Source of the DNA: a bacterium BMS3Bbin03
Lineage (GTDB): Bacteria; Zhuqueibacterota; JdFR-76; BMS3Abin05
DNA: 41,206 bases
Assembly: GCA_002898015.1 (NCBI GenBank)
Contig: BDTM01000136.1
Location: 1 to 41,206 of the forward strand
Direction of reading: 5' to 3'
The notes under the pieces are model-generated. The model worked only from the letters and a program-made list of their open reading frames with translations, was not told where the DNA came from and did not search any database. Positions 23,779 through 32,239 of this stretch are shown here, piece by piece; the stretch's first letter is position 1; every line of letters starts with the position of its first letter. Made by a program: the position numbers and the translations under genes.

Positions 23779-24573
23779 ATGTATCCAATATTATTTAAGC
23801 TGGGGCCCATCACGATCTACACCGTCGGAGTGCTGCATGCGCTGGCGATTGCGGTGGCGGTATGGTGGGCCTTTCGTCATACCCAGAAAGCGGGTATCGA
23901 TCCCAAGCAGTTTTTAGATCTGGCTGTTATCATCATTGTCTGGGCGGTTATCGGCGCCAGAGTCTTCTCTATTCTATTTGATGGTAATTTAAGCGGGTAT
24001 CTTCAAAGTCCCCATAAAATGTTGATGGTCTGGGAAGGCGGGTTCACATTTTATGGGGGTTTTATATTCGGTCTGGCCGCGGGTGTCTGGTATGTACAAA
24101 AACACAAATGGAATAGCTGGAAAGTCGCCGATCTTATGGCACCGGCGCTGGCACTGGGATTGACCATTGGGCGCCTGGGCTGTTTTTTTTCCGGAGACAG
24201 TTTCGGTAAGCCCACGAATTTGCCGTGGGCCGTCACGTTTACCAGTCCGTACTCGGCGGCACCTACCGGCATCCCCCTGCATCCCACACAAATTTACTCG
24301 GTGATAACCAACTTTATCGTGTTTGGGATTCTGCTCTGGTGGCAGAAGCGGCAAAAGTTTCAGGGAGAACTGTTTTTGGTTTTTATGATGCTTTACGCGG
24401 TCACGCGCTCGTTTGTCGAAGTATTTCGCAACGACCCGCGCGGGGTCTATCTGAACGGACTTATTTCAACCTCGCAGATCATCAGTATATTGGTCGCCGG
24501 CACGGCTGTGTGGCTCTATTTTTATCGTTCAAAGAGGGTGCGAAGCGGAGTAATCGTTTCGGAAGCGAAATAG
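23779..24573 (+). CDS. lgt: Prolipoprotein diacylglyceryl transferase homologue (copy 2)
   Basis: 264 residues with Lgt hydrophobicity and motifs: MYPILFKLGPITIYTVGVLHA, EGGFTFYGGFIFG, GLTIGRLGCFFSGDSFG, HPTQIYSV and YAVTRSFVEVFRNDPRG. As in copy 1 the usual Asn of GRxGNF is Cys and is followed by a GD pair. The two copies differ clearly, so this is not a recent duplication. It lies 18 bp after the small GCC protein and 27 bp before the FTR1 gene. The downstream lipoprotein (29205) is a possible substrate. Confidence 0.85.
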   Translation: MYPILFKLGPITIYTVGVLHALAIAVAVWWAFRHTQKAGIDPKQFLDLAVIIIVWAVIGARVFSILFDGNLSGYLQSPHKMLMVWEGGFTFYGGFIFGLAAGVWYVQKHKWNSWKVADLMAPALALGLTIGRLGCFFSGDSFGKPTNLPWAVTFTSPYSAAPTGIPLHPTQIYSVITNFIVFGILLWWQKRQKFQGELFLVFMMLYAVTRSFVEVFRNDPRGVYLNGLISTSQIISILVAGTAVWLYFYRSKRVRSGVIVSEAK

Positions 24574-24600
24574 ATTAAAATCAAGCAATAGGAATAAAAT

Positions 24601-25881
24601 TTGATAGAAGCCTTTATCATAACCCTTCGTGAAGGCGTGGAAGCTGCTCTTATAATCGGCATTATCTACGCTTATTTAAATAAAAGCAATCAGCGTCATC
24701 TGCGCGGTGCGGTAAATTGGGGCCTTTTTTGCGCGATTGGCGCCAGCATTCTCGGTGCAATCGCCTTTCAACGCTTTAAAATCAACCAGGAACTTTTTGA
24801 AGGTGTGGTGATGTTCGTCGCGGCGTTCCTGGTGGGTACCATGATGATTTGGATGTGGCGGGAATCTAAAAACATCAAGAAACACATCGAGCAGAAAGTG
24901 GAGAGCCTGGTAAGCCCGAGTACAGGCAAGGGCTCTTTTTTTAGCAAAGAATCCCTCGGTCTCTTTACGTTTAGCTTTATCATGGTACTGCGTGAAGGGA
25001 TCGAAACAGTCCTTTTTTTAAGCGCCGTCTCCTTTTCTACCCAGGGTGTGTTTGTCGCTTTTGGAGGCGTGGCGGGTTTAATATTGGCCGTTGCTTTCGG
25101 TGTCTATTTTGTCAAGGGCAGTTTTCGTATAAATCTCAGCCGCTTTTTTGCTGTGACCGGTATTGTTCTGGCCATCTTTCTTGTACAGTTATTGATCAAT
25201 GGTTACCATGAGCTTGCCGAACAGCAGATCATACCTGCCGGTCCCAGAGAAATGGCCCTGATTGGTCCCATCGTACGTTACAATATTTTCTTCATTATCG
25301 CCATACTTTCGGTTCCGATTATTGTTTTTCTGCTTTCCGTGAAACAGCATTCAGAAATAGAACCTGCACAGGGCTCTGCTGCTATGAGAAGGAAGCACAT
25401 TGCCCGGCAAAAAAAAGAACAACTCTGGCTTAAATTGGCTAATGTAATCGCCCTGGGCATCCTGTTTTTTTTGACCCTTTCGTTTATTGCCGGACAAAAT
25501 TCAGTTGCCCTGTCTGCGGCAGAGAATGTGCAGGCTGTCAACGGCCAAGTGCGCATCTCCGCAGCCGCACTGGACGACGGCAGTCTGCATCGATACAGCT
25601 ACTTGACGAGTGATGGTATTGCGGTCCGCTTTATCGGCATCAAAACGAAATCCGGAGACTATCGGGTGGCGCTCGATGCCTGCGCCGTCTGTGGGGATTA
25701 CGGCTATTTCCAGGACGACAATCGTGTCATCTGTTTAAACTGCAGAGCGCCGATTAATATTTCCACCATCGGCACGGGTGGGGGCTGCAACCCCATGGAA
25801 CTGCCCTATGACATTCAACAAAATGAAGTCATCATCGAGGAGAAGGTGCTGAATGATACAGCAGTAAACTTTTCATCCTGA
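24601..25881 (+). CDS. FTR1-family iron permease fused to a DUF2318-like Cys-rich domain
   Basis: 426 residues, TTG start with AATAGGAAT upstream. The two RExxE iron motifs of FTR1/FetM permeases are present, R10-E-G-V-E14 and R131-E-G-I-E135, in a seven-helix membrane domain. After a further helix (about 282-300), residues 310-420 form an extracytoplasmic domain with C361-AVC-364, C378-LNC-381 and GGGC396-NP, the pattern of DUF2318 iron-sulfur or metal-binding domains. In Campylobacter and E. coli P19/FetMP systems these are separate genes next to FtsX permeases and an ATPase. Here they are fused and the P19 periplasmic copper/iron protein is missing. Predicted role: iron (Fe2+/Fe3+) import across the inner membrane. 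Confidence 0.9.
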   Translation: MIEAFIITLREGVEAALIIGIIYAYLNKSNQRHLRGAVNWGLFCAIGASILGAIAFQRFKINQELFEGVVMFVAAFLVGTMMIWMWRESKNIKKHIEQKVESLVSPSTGKGSFFSKESLGLFTFSFIMVLREGIETVLFLSAVSFSTQGVFVAFGGVAGLILAVAFGVYFVKGSFRINLSRFFAVTGIVLAIFLVQLLINGYHELAEQQIIPAGPREMALIGPIVRYNIFFIIAILSVPIIVFLLSVKQHSEIEPAQGSAAMRRKHIARQKKEQLWLKLANVIALGILFFLTLSFIAGQNSVALSAAENVQAVNGQVRISAAALDDGSLHRYSYLTSDGIAVRFIGIKTKSGDYRVALDACAVCGDYGYFQDDNRVICLNCRAPINISTIGTGGGCNPMELPYDIQQNEVIIEEKVLNDTAVNFSS

Positions 25882-25930
25882 TAAGGTTTTTTATAAATGA
25901 TAGGACAATTCTGACGGAAATCTGCTGGTT

Positions 25931-27211
25931 ATGTTTTTACGAATTTTAAGACGCTCGCTGACGATTAATAAAAAGCGTAAAGCTCTGACAATCTCTGTGG
26001 TTGCTTTGGGTACGGGAGTGATCGCTGCGCTTCTGAGCATTGCACTGGTTATCGGAGATCGCCTGGAGCAGGAATTGCGAACTTACGGCGCGAACCTGGA
26101 AGTGGTACCGGCAGTCGATTCATTACGAATCGAGATCAACGGTGTGGACTACAGCAACACCGCCCGGGGCGCCTACCTGGACGAACGGCAACTGCCCAAG
26201 ATCAAGACCATTTTCTGGCGGCACAACATCGTTGGTTTTGCACCGTTTTTACCGGTAATGGGCAGCCTGAAAGACAACGGCCGAACGATATCCCTTGTCG
26301 GAACCTGGTTTGAAAAACCAATGCCGGCGGAAGATGAGCCTGACTTCAGGACAGGCGTCAAAATTGTCTATCCTTACTGGCAGGTGGAAGGGCGCTGGGC
26401 AAGCGATGACAGCTCTGTATCGGAAGCGATGATAGGGGCTAAACTGGCGCGCGTTCTTAATCTTGCAAATAATGATCACTTTACGACAGAGGTAAATGGG
26501 CGGTTTCAGCGCTTCAGGATTGTCGGCATTATCCGCAGCGGCGGGGTTGAGGAGAATCAAGCATTTGTCCAACTGGCCGTCATACAGAAACTGATGAACC
26601 TTCCCCATAAAATAAAAAAGATACAAATAAGCGCGCTGACGATCCCGGAAAACAAGAAAGCAAGGAAAGATCCTGCAATCATGACGCCGGAAGAGTATGA
26701 AAAATGGTACTGTGCACCCTACATTAGCGCCATCGCCTATCAAATTATGGAAGTCATTTCAAATTCCAGAGCAAAACCTATTCTGCAGGTGGCTGAATCC
26801 GAAGGCGTGATTTTATCAAAGATCAAGCTTATTTTATTGCTGATCGCCATCGCTTCGGCGGGGGCTTCGATTCTTGCCGTTGCCAGCGGAATGACGGCCA
26901 TTGTGATGGAACGCCGTTCAGAAATTGGCCTTCTTAAAGCCATTGGCGCAAGCAACAGACAGGTGGAAGCTTTGTTTCTGGCCGAGGCCGGCATGATCGG
27001 CGTTTTCGGCGGTTTGATCGGTTATGGTCTGGGTTTATTTCTGGCTCAAATTATTGGCAAAAGCAGTTTTAACATAACGGCGCCTTTTAATCCGGCGGTT
27101 GCACTGATAACCATAATCCTGGCGGTGATCATTACCCTTTTAGGCAGCTTATTCCCGCTGCGAAGCGTAGCCGCTCTGGAACCGGTGGTTGTCCTTCATG
27201 GTCAGGAATGA
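25931..27211 (+). CDS. FtsX/MacB-type ABC permease 1 of the FTR1 system
   Basis: 426 residues. One N-terminal helix (ALTISVVALGTGVIAALLSIALVI), a periplasmic MacB-type core of about 220 residues (YGANLEVVPAVDSLRIEING, LVGTWFEKPMPAEDEPD), and three C-terminal helices with the FtsX-domain signature (AIVMERRSEIGLLKAIGASNRQVEALFLAEAGMIG). Together with the next permease and ATPase it should form a heterodimeric mechanotransmission-type ABC complex, as next to FTR1 in other bacteria. It starts 49 bp after the FTR1 stop. Confidence 0.88.
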   Translation: MFLRILRRSLTINKKRKALTISVVALGTGVIAALLSIALVIGDRLEQELRTYGANLEVVPAVDSLRIEINGVDYSNTARGAYLDERQLPKIKTIFWRHNIVGFAPFLPVMGSLKDNGRTISLVGTWFEKPMPAEDEPDFRTGVKIVYPYWQVEGRWASDDSSVSEAMIGAKLARVLNLANNDHFTTEVNGRFQRFRIVGIIRSGGVEENQAFVQLAVIQKLMNLPHKIKKIQISALTIPENKKARKDPAIMTPEEYEKWYCAPYISAIAYQIMEVISNSRAKPILQVAESEGVILSKIKLILLLIAIASAGASILAVASGMTAIVMERRSEIGLLKAIGASNRQVEALFLAEAGMIGVFGGLIGYGLGLFLAQIIGKSSFNITAPFNPAVALITIILAVIITLLGSLFPLRSVAALEPVVVLHGQE

Positions 27212-27284
27212 GCCGCAAGATGACTAAATATAGGTTTGCGGAAATCACAAATTTCATGAATTGTTTCTTAAAAAGGTTATTTTA

Positions 27285-28436
27285 ATGTTTAAGCGAATTC
27301 TCCTGAAATCAATCTTGCGCCGCAAAAGGCACATTGGACTGGCATTGGCAATCGTAATCGTCGGCACCTCGGTAGTGGCGGCACTTTTCAGTGTTTTTTC
27401 CAATGTAGATGTGAAGATGAGTCGCGAACTTCGTCGATATGGGGCTAATATGGTGGTGTTGCCGGCGCAGCCTCCTCTTGCAGGTTCACCAACTGCAGAA
27501 TCACAGATCAGTGAAAAAGAGTTAAAAAAAATTGCCGGCGCCCTGAATCGCCCTCAAGTTGTTGCCTGGATCCCTCTTAAGTATCAGGTCGTGGTGATCA
27601 ACGGAAGCAAACAGGCGGTCCTGGTGGGCACAAACTTTGAAAATATGGTTCGGGTCAAGCCTTATTTGAGAATTGAGGGCCGGCTTCCTCGAAACACAGA
27701 GGATAGAGGACTCCTGGTCGGTGTTGAAGCAGCCCGAAAGCTCGGCCTGAAAATCGGAGAGCGAGTGCAGTTGGGTTCCGGTTCATCTAATTTGCGAGAG
27801 TCACAGACGTTTCAGATCACCGGGCTTGTTAAAAGTGGTGCTTCCGAGGATAACCGGCTTTTTGCAAATTTGATGCCGGTCCGGAAGCTGCTTAAAAGTA
27901 CCTCGATCGATGTGATCATGGCGAGTGTCATCGGCGGCATGCAGTCGATAGAACAACTCCGCCAAACGATAGAAGCGGTTGCTCCCCGGGTCCGTGTCGA
28001 GCCGGTGCTTAAAATCGCCAAATCAGAGGGACAACTCCTGAATCGCATTTCAGCCTTGTCGCTCATTGCCGCGTTTATCATCCTAACGATTACCACAATC
28101 GCCGCCATGGCAACCATCCAATCTCTAATCACAGAGCGCAGAATGGAGATTGGCCTGATGAAAGTGCTTGGCGCCCGGAACATCAGCATTATTGCCCTGT
28201 TCGCCAGCGAAGCCGGTATTGTAGCTTTAACAGGCAGTCTGATCGGATACGGCATTGGCATAGCGCTGGCACAAATAATCGGCTATTCGGCTTTCGGAAC
28301 ATCTATCGATTTAAATCCGGTTGTGTTTGTAACGGTTCTGGCTATTGGTTTTCTTATCGCTGTCCCCGGTGTGCCTTTCTTCATTAAAAAGATTACCAAA
28401 ATTGAACCGGCAAACACACTCAGAGGAGAATATTAA
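27285..28436 (+). CDS. FtsX/MacB-type ABC permease 2 of the FTR1 system
   Basis: 383 residues from the ATG at 27285 (AAAAAGG upstream; a TTG at 27261 is less likely). Same architecture as the preceding gene: helix 1 (IGLALAIVIVGTSVVAALFSVF), a periplasmic core (RRYGANMVVLPAQPP, VLVGTNFENMVRVKPYLRIEGRLP), then helices with LITERRMEIGLMKVLGARNISIIALFASEAGIVAL. Slightly shorter than its partner. Its stop is 1 bp from the ATG of the ATPase gene. Confidence 0.88.
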   Translation: MFKRILLKSILRRKRHIGLALAIVIVGTSVVAALFSVFSNVDVKMSRELRRYGANMVVLPAQPPLAGSPTAESQISEKELKKIAGALNRPQVVAWIPLKYQVVVINGSKQAVLVGTNFENMVRVKPYLRIEGRLPRNTEDRGLLVGVEAARKLGLKIGERVQLGSGSSNLRESQTFQITGLVKSGASEDNRLFANLMPVRKLLKSTSIDVIMASVIGGMQSIEQLRQTIEAVAPRVRVEPVLKIAKSEGQLLNRISALSLIAAFIILTITTIAAMATIQSLITERRMEIGLMKVLGARNISIIALFASEAGIVALTGSLIGYGIGIALAQIIGYSAFGTSIDLNPVVFVTVLAIGFLIAVPGVPFFIKKITKIEPANTLRGEY

Positions 28437-28437
28437 G

Positions 28438-29169
28438 ATGGCTTTCATTGAAATAGATTCCCTTACTAAAACGTACGGCCGTTTGGCTGCCCTGGATAGA
28501 ATTACGCTTCAAATCGAAAAAGGAGAATGGGTGAGCATCATGGGCCCCTCCGGTTCGGGCAAGACCACACTGCTTAATCTTCTGGGAGGACTCGATCGAC
28601 CTTCCTCAGGGAGCGTCAGTATTAACGGCAGCGTTATAACCGGGATGACACTTAATGAACTCACCCAGTTTCGCAGGGAACACATCGGGTTGGTTTTTCA
28701 ACAATTTTTTATGATCCCCTATTTGACTGCGCTGGAAAATGTAATGATCGCCCAGTATTATCACAGCATGGCAGATGAAGATGAGGCGGCAACCGCACTG
28801 GAAAAAGTTGGCCTCGGCGACCGGCTTCACCACCTGCCGTCCGAGCTTTCCGGCGGTGAAAAGCAGCGCGTCTGCATCGCCCGTGCTCTGATCAATGATG
28901 CGGAAATTATCCTTGCCGATGAACCGACGGGCAATCTGGATGCAGACAATGAAACGATTGTTATGAACCTGTTCCGGCGTATGCACGCAGAGGGCCACAC
29001 CCTGGTGCTGGTCACCCACGACTCGACCATCGGATGGAAAGCAAACCGTATTGCCACCCTGGAACATGGTCGTCTTATTAAAATCGACTCCGGATCGTCG
29101 ACACGACAAGAAGAATCATCCGAAATCGTCCTCGAAGGCATAGACAGGAGTGAAAGTCTCTCTTTGTAG
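28438..29169 (+). CDS. ABC ATPase of LolD/MacB type
   Basis: 243 residues from the ATG at 28438, set by GAGGAGA and by alignment of MAFIEIDSLTKTYG with the family start. Walker A GPSGSGKTT, Q-loop VFQQFFMIPYLT, signature LSGGEKQR, Walker B IILADEPTGNLD and VTHD are intact. Length and motifs are those of ATPases serving FtsX/MacB permeases. It pairs with the two genes upstream. Confidence 0.92.
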   Translation: MAFIEIDSLTKTYGRLAALDRITLQIEKGEWVSIMGPSGSGKTTLLNLLGGLDRPSSGSVSINGSVITGMTLNELTQFRREHIGLVFQQFFMIPYLTALENVMIAQYYHSMADEDEAATALEKVGLGDRLHHLPSELSGGEKQRVCIARALINDAEIILADEPTGNLDADNETIVMNLFRRMHAEGHTLVLVTHDSTIGWKANRIATLEHGRLIKIDSGSSTRQEESSEIVLEGIDRSESLSL

Positions 29170-29204
29170 AAAATATTTTGAATTAAAACAGGAGGTACAA
29201 GAAA

Positions 29205-29750
29205 ATGCATCCCATTACCCGGATTTTTAAGTGGAGCGTCCTGATTGGAGTTCTCATCACCCTGGGCTGCTCCCGGGGAAATACAGGAAACCCGCTGCCG
29301 CAGGAGATTCAGGGCTTAAAGTTGCTGAAATCGACATCGGGGCCGGAAGCCGCGGCGATGATCGCCCGTCTGCACGGGAAAAAAGTGGCGCCTTCGGAAA
29401 ACTTCATCGGCCATTATGGCACCGGTCCGAATCATATTATGCTGTATGTGAGCCGCTTTAAATCTAAGGACAAGGCTCAGAACTTATTGAACAGCATGTC
29501 GAAACATATCGGCAAGGGCAGCAGCGGCTTTGTCCATCACCTGACGTTTGATGTCGACGGCAATACAATTCATATTGTATTGGGGCAGGGGCAGGTCAAC
29601 TATTTTTTTAGAAAAGGAAAAAACCTGTACTGGCTGGGAATTGGCGCCGACATGGCCCGGTCCGGTCTTGCCCAACTCCTGAAGGTTGATGTAGAGAAAA
29701 TACCGACGTTGAATTCTCTGTTGAGCAATTCACCGGAGAGGAAATCGTAG
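29205..29750 (+). CDS. Lipoprotein of the FTR1 operon, function unknown
   Basis: 181 residues. AGGAGG 11 nt before the ATG; type II signal peptide with lipobox LITLGC (Cys at 24). The mature part has a GLKLLKSTSGPEAAAMIARLHGKKV segment, then HYGTGPNHIMLYVSRF and a C-terminal beta-rich part with HHLTFDVDGNTIHIVLGQGQVNYFF. The His residues could bind metal. No family recognised. Its place after the ATPase suggests an extracytoplasmic iron-binding or partner component, possibly standing in for the missing P19. That is inference. Confidence 0.7.
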   Translation: MHPITRIFKWSVLIGVLITLGCSRGNTGNPLPQEIQGLKLLKSTSGPEAAAMIARLHGKKVAPSENFIGHYGTGPNHIMLYVSRFKSKDKAQNLLNSMSKHIGKGSSGFVHHLTFDVDGNTIHIVLGQGQVNYFFRKGKNLYWLGIGADMARSGLAQLLKVDVEKIPTLNSLLSNSPERKS

Positions 29751-29796
29751 TAAACTCGAGTGTTGAAACATTCACAAAACGAAAGGTGGTTCTATC

Positions 29797-30210
29797 ATGA
29801 GTACCGGTATTCTTATTTTAGGAATCGTATTAATTGCCCTTTTCTTCTTATTCGGAGGCAGTTTTCGGCGCCGCACCGTCGACACGGAAGAGCCGGCCTT
29901 GGCGTCCGAACACAATAGCGGAGGCGGCGGCGGAGGGTGCTGCGGTGGTAATAATCAGACTCACCAGCATCATCATGAGCATCAAGACGGCACTGATGGT
30001 GAAGCAGATGCCTGGATAGACCCGGTGTGCGGCATGCCTGTCGAGAGCCAAAATGCAGCCGCCACAAAAAATTATAAAGGTGTCACATTCTATTTTTGCT
30101 CGGAGAAGTGCCGGGCTGCGTTTGCGCGTAATCCTCGTAAATATGTAAAAAAGGAAGAATTAGACCGCAAGCCGGTATCCAGCCGCGGCGGGCACGGCTG
30201 CTGTGGGTAA
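29797..30210 (+). CDS. Membrane-anchored YHS protein with Gly-Cys and His clusters
   Basis: 137 residues. An N-terminal helix (GILILGIVLIALFFLFGG) leads to a Gly-rich GGGGGGCCGGNNQTHQHHHEHQD ligand cluster (split by a few residues in the reading), then a YHS domain: DPVCGMPVES, NYKGVTFYFC, SEKCRAAFARNPRKYV. It ends GGHGCCG. Many potential Cys/His ligands suggest a metal trap at the membrane. AAAGGTGG is the likely ribosome site. It parallels the small protein at 23551. Confidence 0.82.
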   Translation: MSTGILILGIVLIALFFLFGGSFRRRTVDTEEPALASEHNSGGGGGGCCGGNNQTHQHHHEHQDGTDGEADAWIDPVCGMPVESQNAAATKNYKGVTFYFCSEKCRAAFARNPRKYVKKEELDRKPVSSRGGHGCCG

Positions 30211-30253
30211 TGTCTGTTAATGAATTGTTTAAAACAGGTCAGGAAAAAGGGTC

Positions 30254-30925
30254 ATGCATCAATCTTATGATTACGGCTTATGGTTAATGGTCGTGTTTAA
30301 TGTGGTTCTTTTCGGGACATTTGTGATAGGATTTCTTCACCCCCGGAAGAAGTACGAATGGCGCACTTTAGGCGTATTCGCTGCTTTCATCGTGGCCCTT
30401 TTTACGGAAATGTACGGTTTTCCGTTAACGATTTATGTTCTGATTTCCTTTTTTGGCGATAAAGTCGGAATTACGGATCCTTTCCTGCATGTCAATGGGC
30501 ATCTGTTAGGAAGCATATTCGGTGCTGCGACCTGGGTGAAACTGATCATTTGCCAGTTAGGCGGGTTTATCATGCTGATTGGATTGATTATAATGGGAAA
30601 AGGCTGGAAGCGAATCCATGCCGCAAAGGGAGAATTGGTAACCGACGGCATTTATGCTTCTGTACGCCATCCCCAATACGACGGCCTCTTTCTCATCACG
30701 ATCGGCATGCTCATCCAATGGCCCACTCTGATTACTTTGGTGATGTGGCCGATCCTCACATACGCCTATTATCGATTGGCAATGCGGGAGGAACGGGAAG
30801 CGGAAGCCAAATTCGGGGAAGCGTATTTACTTTACAAACAGCAAGTGCCCGCTTTTTTCCCGCGATTTAAAATTGGAAACAGAGGCGGACCTTTCAATAT
30901 TCAAAATGAGGAAAGGGTTCAATAA
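30254..30925 (+). CDS. Isoprenylcysteine carboxyl methyltransferase-family membrane protein
   Basis: 223 residues with about five transmembrane helices. The C-terminal ICMT/PEMT signature is clear: GELVTDGIYASVRHPQYDGLFLITIG ... EEREAEAKFGEAYLLYKQQVPAFFPRF. The RHPxY and the EE near the end are the SAM-binding part. Bacterial members methylate lipids, quinone-like or other membrane substrates; the substrate cannot be read here. Last gene of the FTR1 operon. Confidence 0.82.
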   Translation: MHQSYDYGLWLMVVFNVVLFGTFVIGFLHPRKKYEWRTLGVFAAFIVALFTEMYGFPLTIYVLISFFGDKVGITDPFLHVNGHLLGSIFGAATWVKLIICQLGGFIMLIGLIIMGKGWKRIHAAKGELVTDGIYASVRHPQYDGLFLITIGMLIQWPTLITLVMWPILTYAYYRLAMREEREAEAKFGEAYLLYKQQVPAFFPRFKIGNRGGPFNIQNEERVQ

Positions 30926-31138
30926 ATGCTTATCCCGATTCGTTCCTAAACCGCTGAGGTCGCAGAGGCCGCAGAGCTATTTCTATTAAGATTAATCTTA
31001 AAAAATAAATCTTCTAACCCTCCTTCGGCGGAAGATTCCGCCTGCGGCAATTATCGTCAACCGAAGGGGTGTCCAATATTTTATAAACAACCTATTTACA
31101 AAAGGTTGTTTTGTATTTCCAATGGTTATCAATTTCTA

Positions 31139-31227
31139 CATTGCGTCCCTTCGGGACTTTCAAGAAACTTGAATTTTAAAGTTTCTCCTATAAAATCAGA
31201 AGCCGGCACAATTGTTTGGAAATGCAG
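31139..31227 (-). repeat. Partial repeat unit, inverted
   Basis: 31139-31199 matches 40804-40862 (GTCCC...GGGAC hairpin, GAAACTTGAATTTTAAAGTTTC) and is the reverse complement of 31591-31653. It is followed directly by AGCCGGCACAATTGTTTGG, which also occurs near 41048. It forms an inverted pair with the plus-oriented units from 31383. The stretch 30926-31138 before it has short GC-rich hairpins (CCTTCGGCGGAAG) and no gene. Confidence 0.7.
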
Positions 31228-31253
31228 AACTATTCTTCTTTACAGGAAACAGT

Positions 31254-31335
31254 ATAGACAAATTTGACATTTCGTACCTAACGGCACTTAAAATGAACAG
31301 AGAGATTTTTCTATAAACATTTTGTCCCTAACGGG
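31254..31335 (-). repeat. Inverted copy of the CCGTTAGGTACGAAATG repeat
   Basis: 31254-31288 is the exact reverse complement of 12645-12679, and similarity continues through the CTATAAACATTTTGTCCCTAACGGGAC part. It is nested between hairpin-chain repeat pieces. Confidence 0.7.
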
Positions 31336-31382
31336 ACGTAAATATTGTAAATATCATTAAAGACTATCTCGGTTCAATGAAG

Positions 31383-31660
31383 CATTTCCAAACAATTGTG
31401 TCGTCAATGGGCTTTGGCCGCCCCGTGGTAAACCGCGGGGCTAAAAACAGAAAGGGCGCTGCAGCGTCCTGCTGTGTCAGCGTCCTTTAGGACGCTTCCC
31501 ATTCTTAGCCTGATAGTTCACACATCAGGTGAATCTCTATCGGTTCAATGAAGTGGCTCTATCATGCCGGAGATTCGTAAAAGCTACGAATCTGATTTTA
31601 TGGAGAAACTTTAAAATTCAAGTTTCTTGAAAGTCCCGAAGGGACGCAATGTAGAATCTG
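31383..31660 (+). repeat. Hairpin-chain repeat unit 1 (278 bp)
   Basis: It starts CATTTCCAAACAATTGTG and repeats from 31661. Within it, in order, are seven self-complementary blocks: CCCCGTGG/CCGCGGGG, a GCGCTGCAGCGTC block, GCGTCC-TTTA-GGACGC, CCTGATAGTTCACACATCAGG (imperfect), AGATTCGTA/TACGAATCT, GAAACTTT/AAGTTTC, and GTCCCGAAGGGAC. No ORF of interest lies inside. Confidence 0.8.
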
Positions 31661-32106
31661 CATTTCCAAACAATTGTGCCGGCAATGGGCTTTGGCCGCC
31701 CCGTGGTAAACCGCAGGGCTAAAAACAGAAAGGACGCTGCAGCGTCCTGCTGTGTCACCGTCCTTTAGGGCGTTTCCCATTCTTCGCCTGATGGTTCACA
31801 CATCAGGTGAATCTTTATCGGTTCAATGAAGTGGCTCTATCGTGTCAGAGATTCGTAAAAACAACGAATCTGATTTTATAGGAGAAACTTTAAAATTCAA
31901 GTTTCTTGAAAGTCCCGAAGGGACGCAATGTTTATAGCGAAGTGCAAATCCAATAAGCTTAAGTCCCTTTAGGGACGACATGTGATTTCTGTCTTATTAA
32001 TGAAATAGACCATTAAGTTTACGGCTATCCACCTTCGGCGGACAGGTTTTGCCTGATACCCTTATTTTTTTCGTGACCATTCGTGTTGATTCGTGGGAGC
32101 AAAAAA
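31661..32106 (+). repeat. Hairpin-chain repeat unit 2 with extended tail; left arm of a long inverted repeat
   Basis: The first ~272 bp repeat unit 1 with scattered differences. The tail (31933-32106) carries GTCCCTTTAGGGAC, a CACCTTCGGCGG piece, CAGGTTTTGCCTG and the TTCGTG/cacgaat part, ending GGGAGCAAAAAA. The whole is an inverted copy of 40627-41071 (446 versus 445 bp). Confidence 0.8.
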
Positions 32107-32137
32107 GCCTGCCATTTATGGATAGTATTTAGAAAAT

Positions 32138-32153
32138 TGTTGAATATTCTACA
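32138..32153 (+). promoter_or_regulatory. Operator-like palindrome upstream of the copper operon
   Basis: TGTTGAATATTCTACA matches TGTAGAATATTCTACA at 15 of 16 positions and extends to TTGTTGAATATTCTACAA. It lies 86 bp upstream of the sigma-54-like element. Only one clear copy is seen here. Confidence 0.62.
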
Positions 32154-32239
32154 ATTATGGGATGTCTGCACACCGCTCCATATAAAGCATTAGGGGATTA
32201 GACTGTTGTTATCTATAGGCTTACAAATATATTTAATAT

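Noticed and set aside
31139..32106. CRISPR array
   Set aside because: Units are about 277 bp, have no uniform short repeats with unique spacers, and there are no cas genes.
31383..32106. Integron attC array or tRNA/rRNA-like genes from the hairpins
   Set aside because: No integrase, no cassette ORFs and no attC core sites; the hairpins do not form a tRNA fold.
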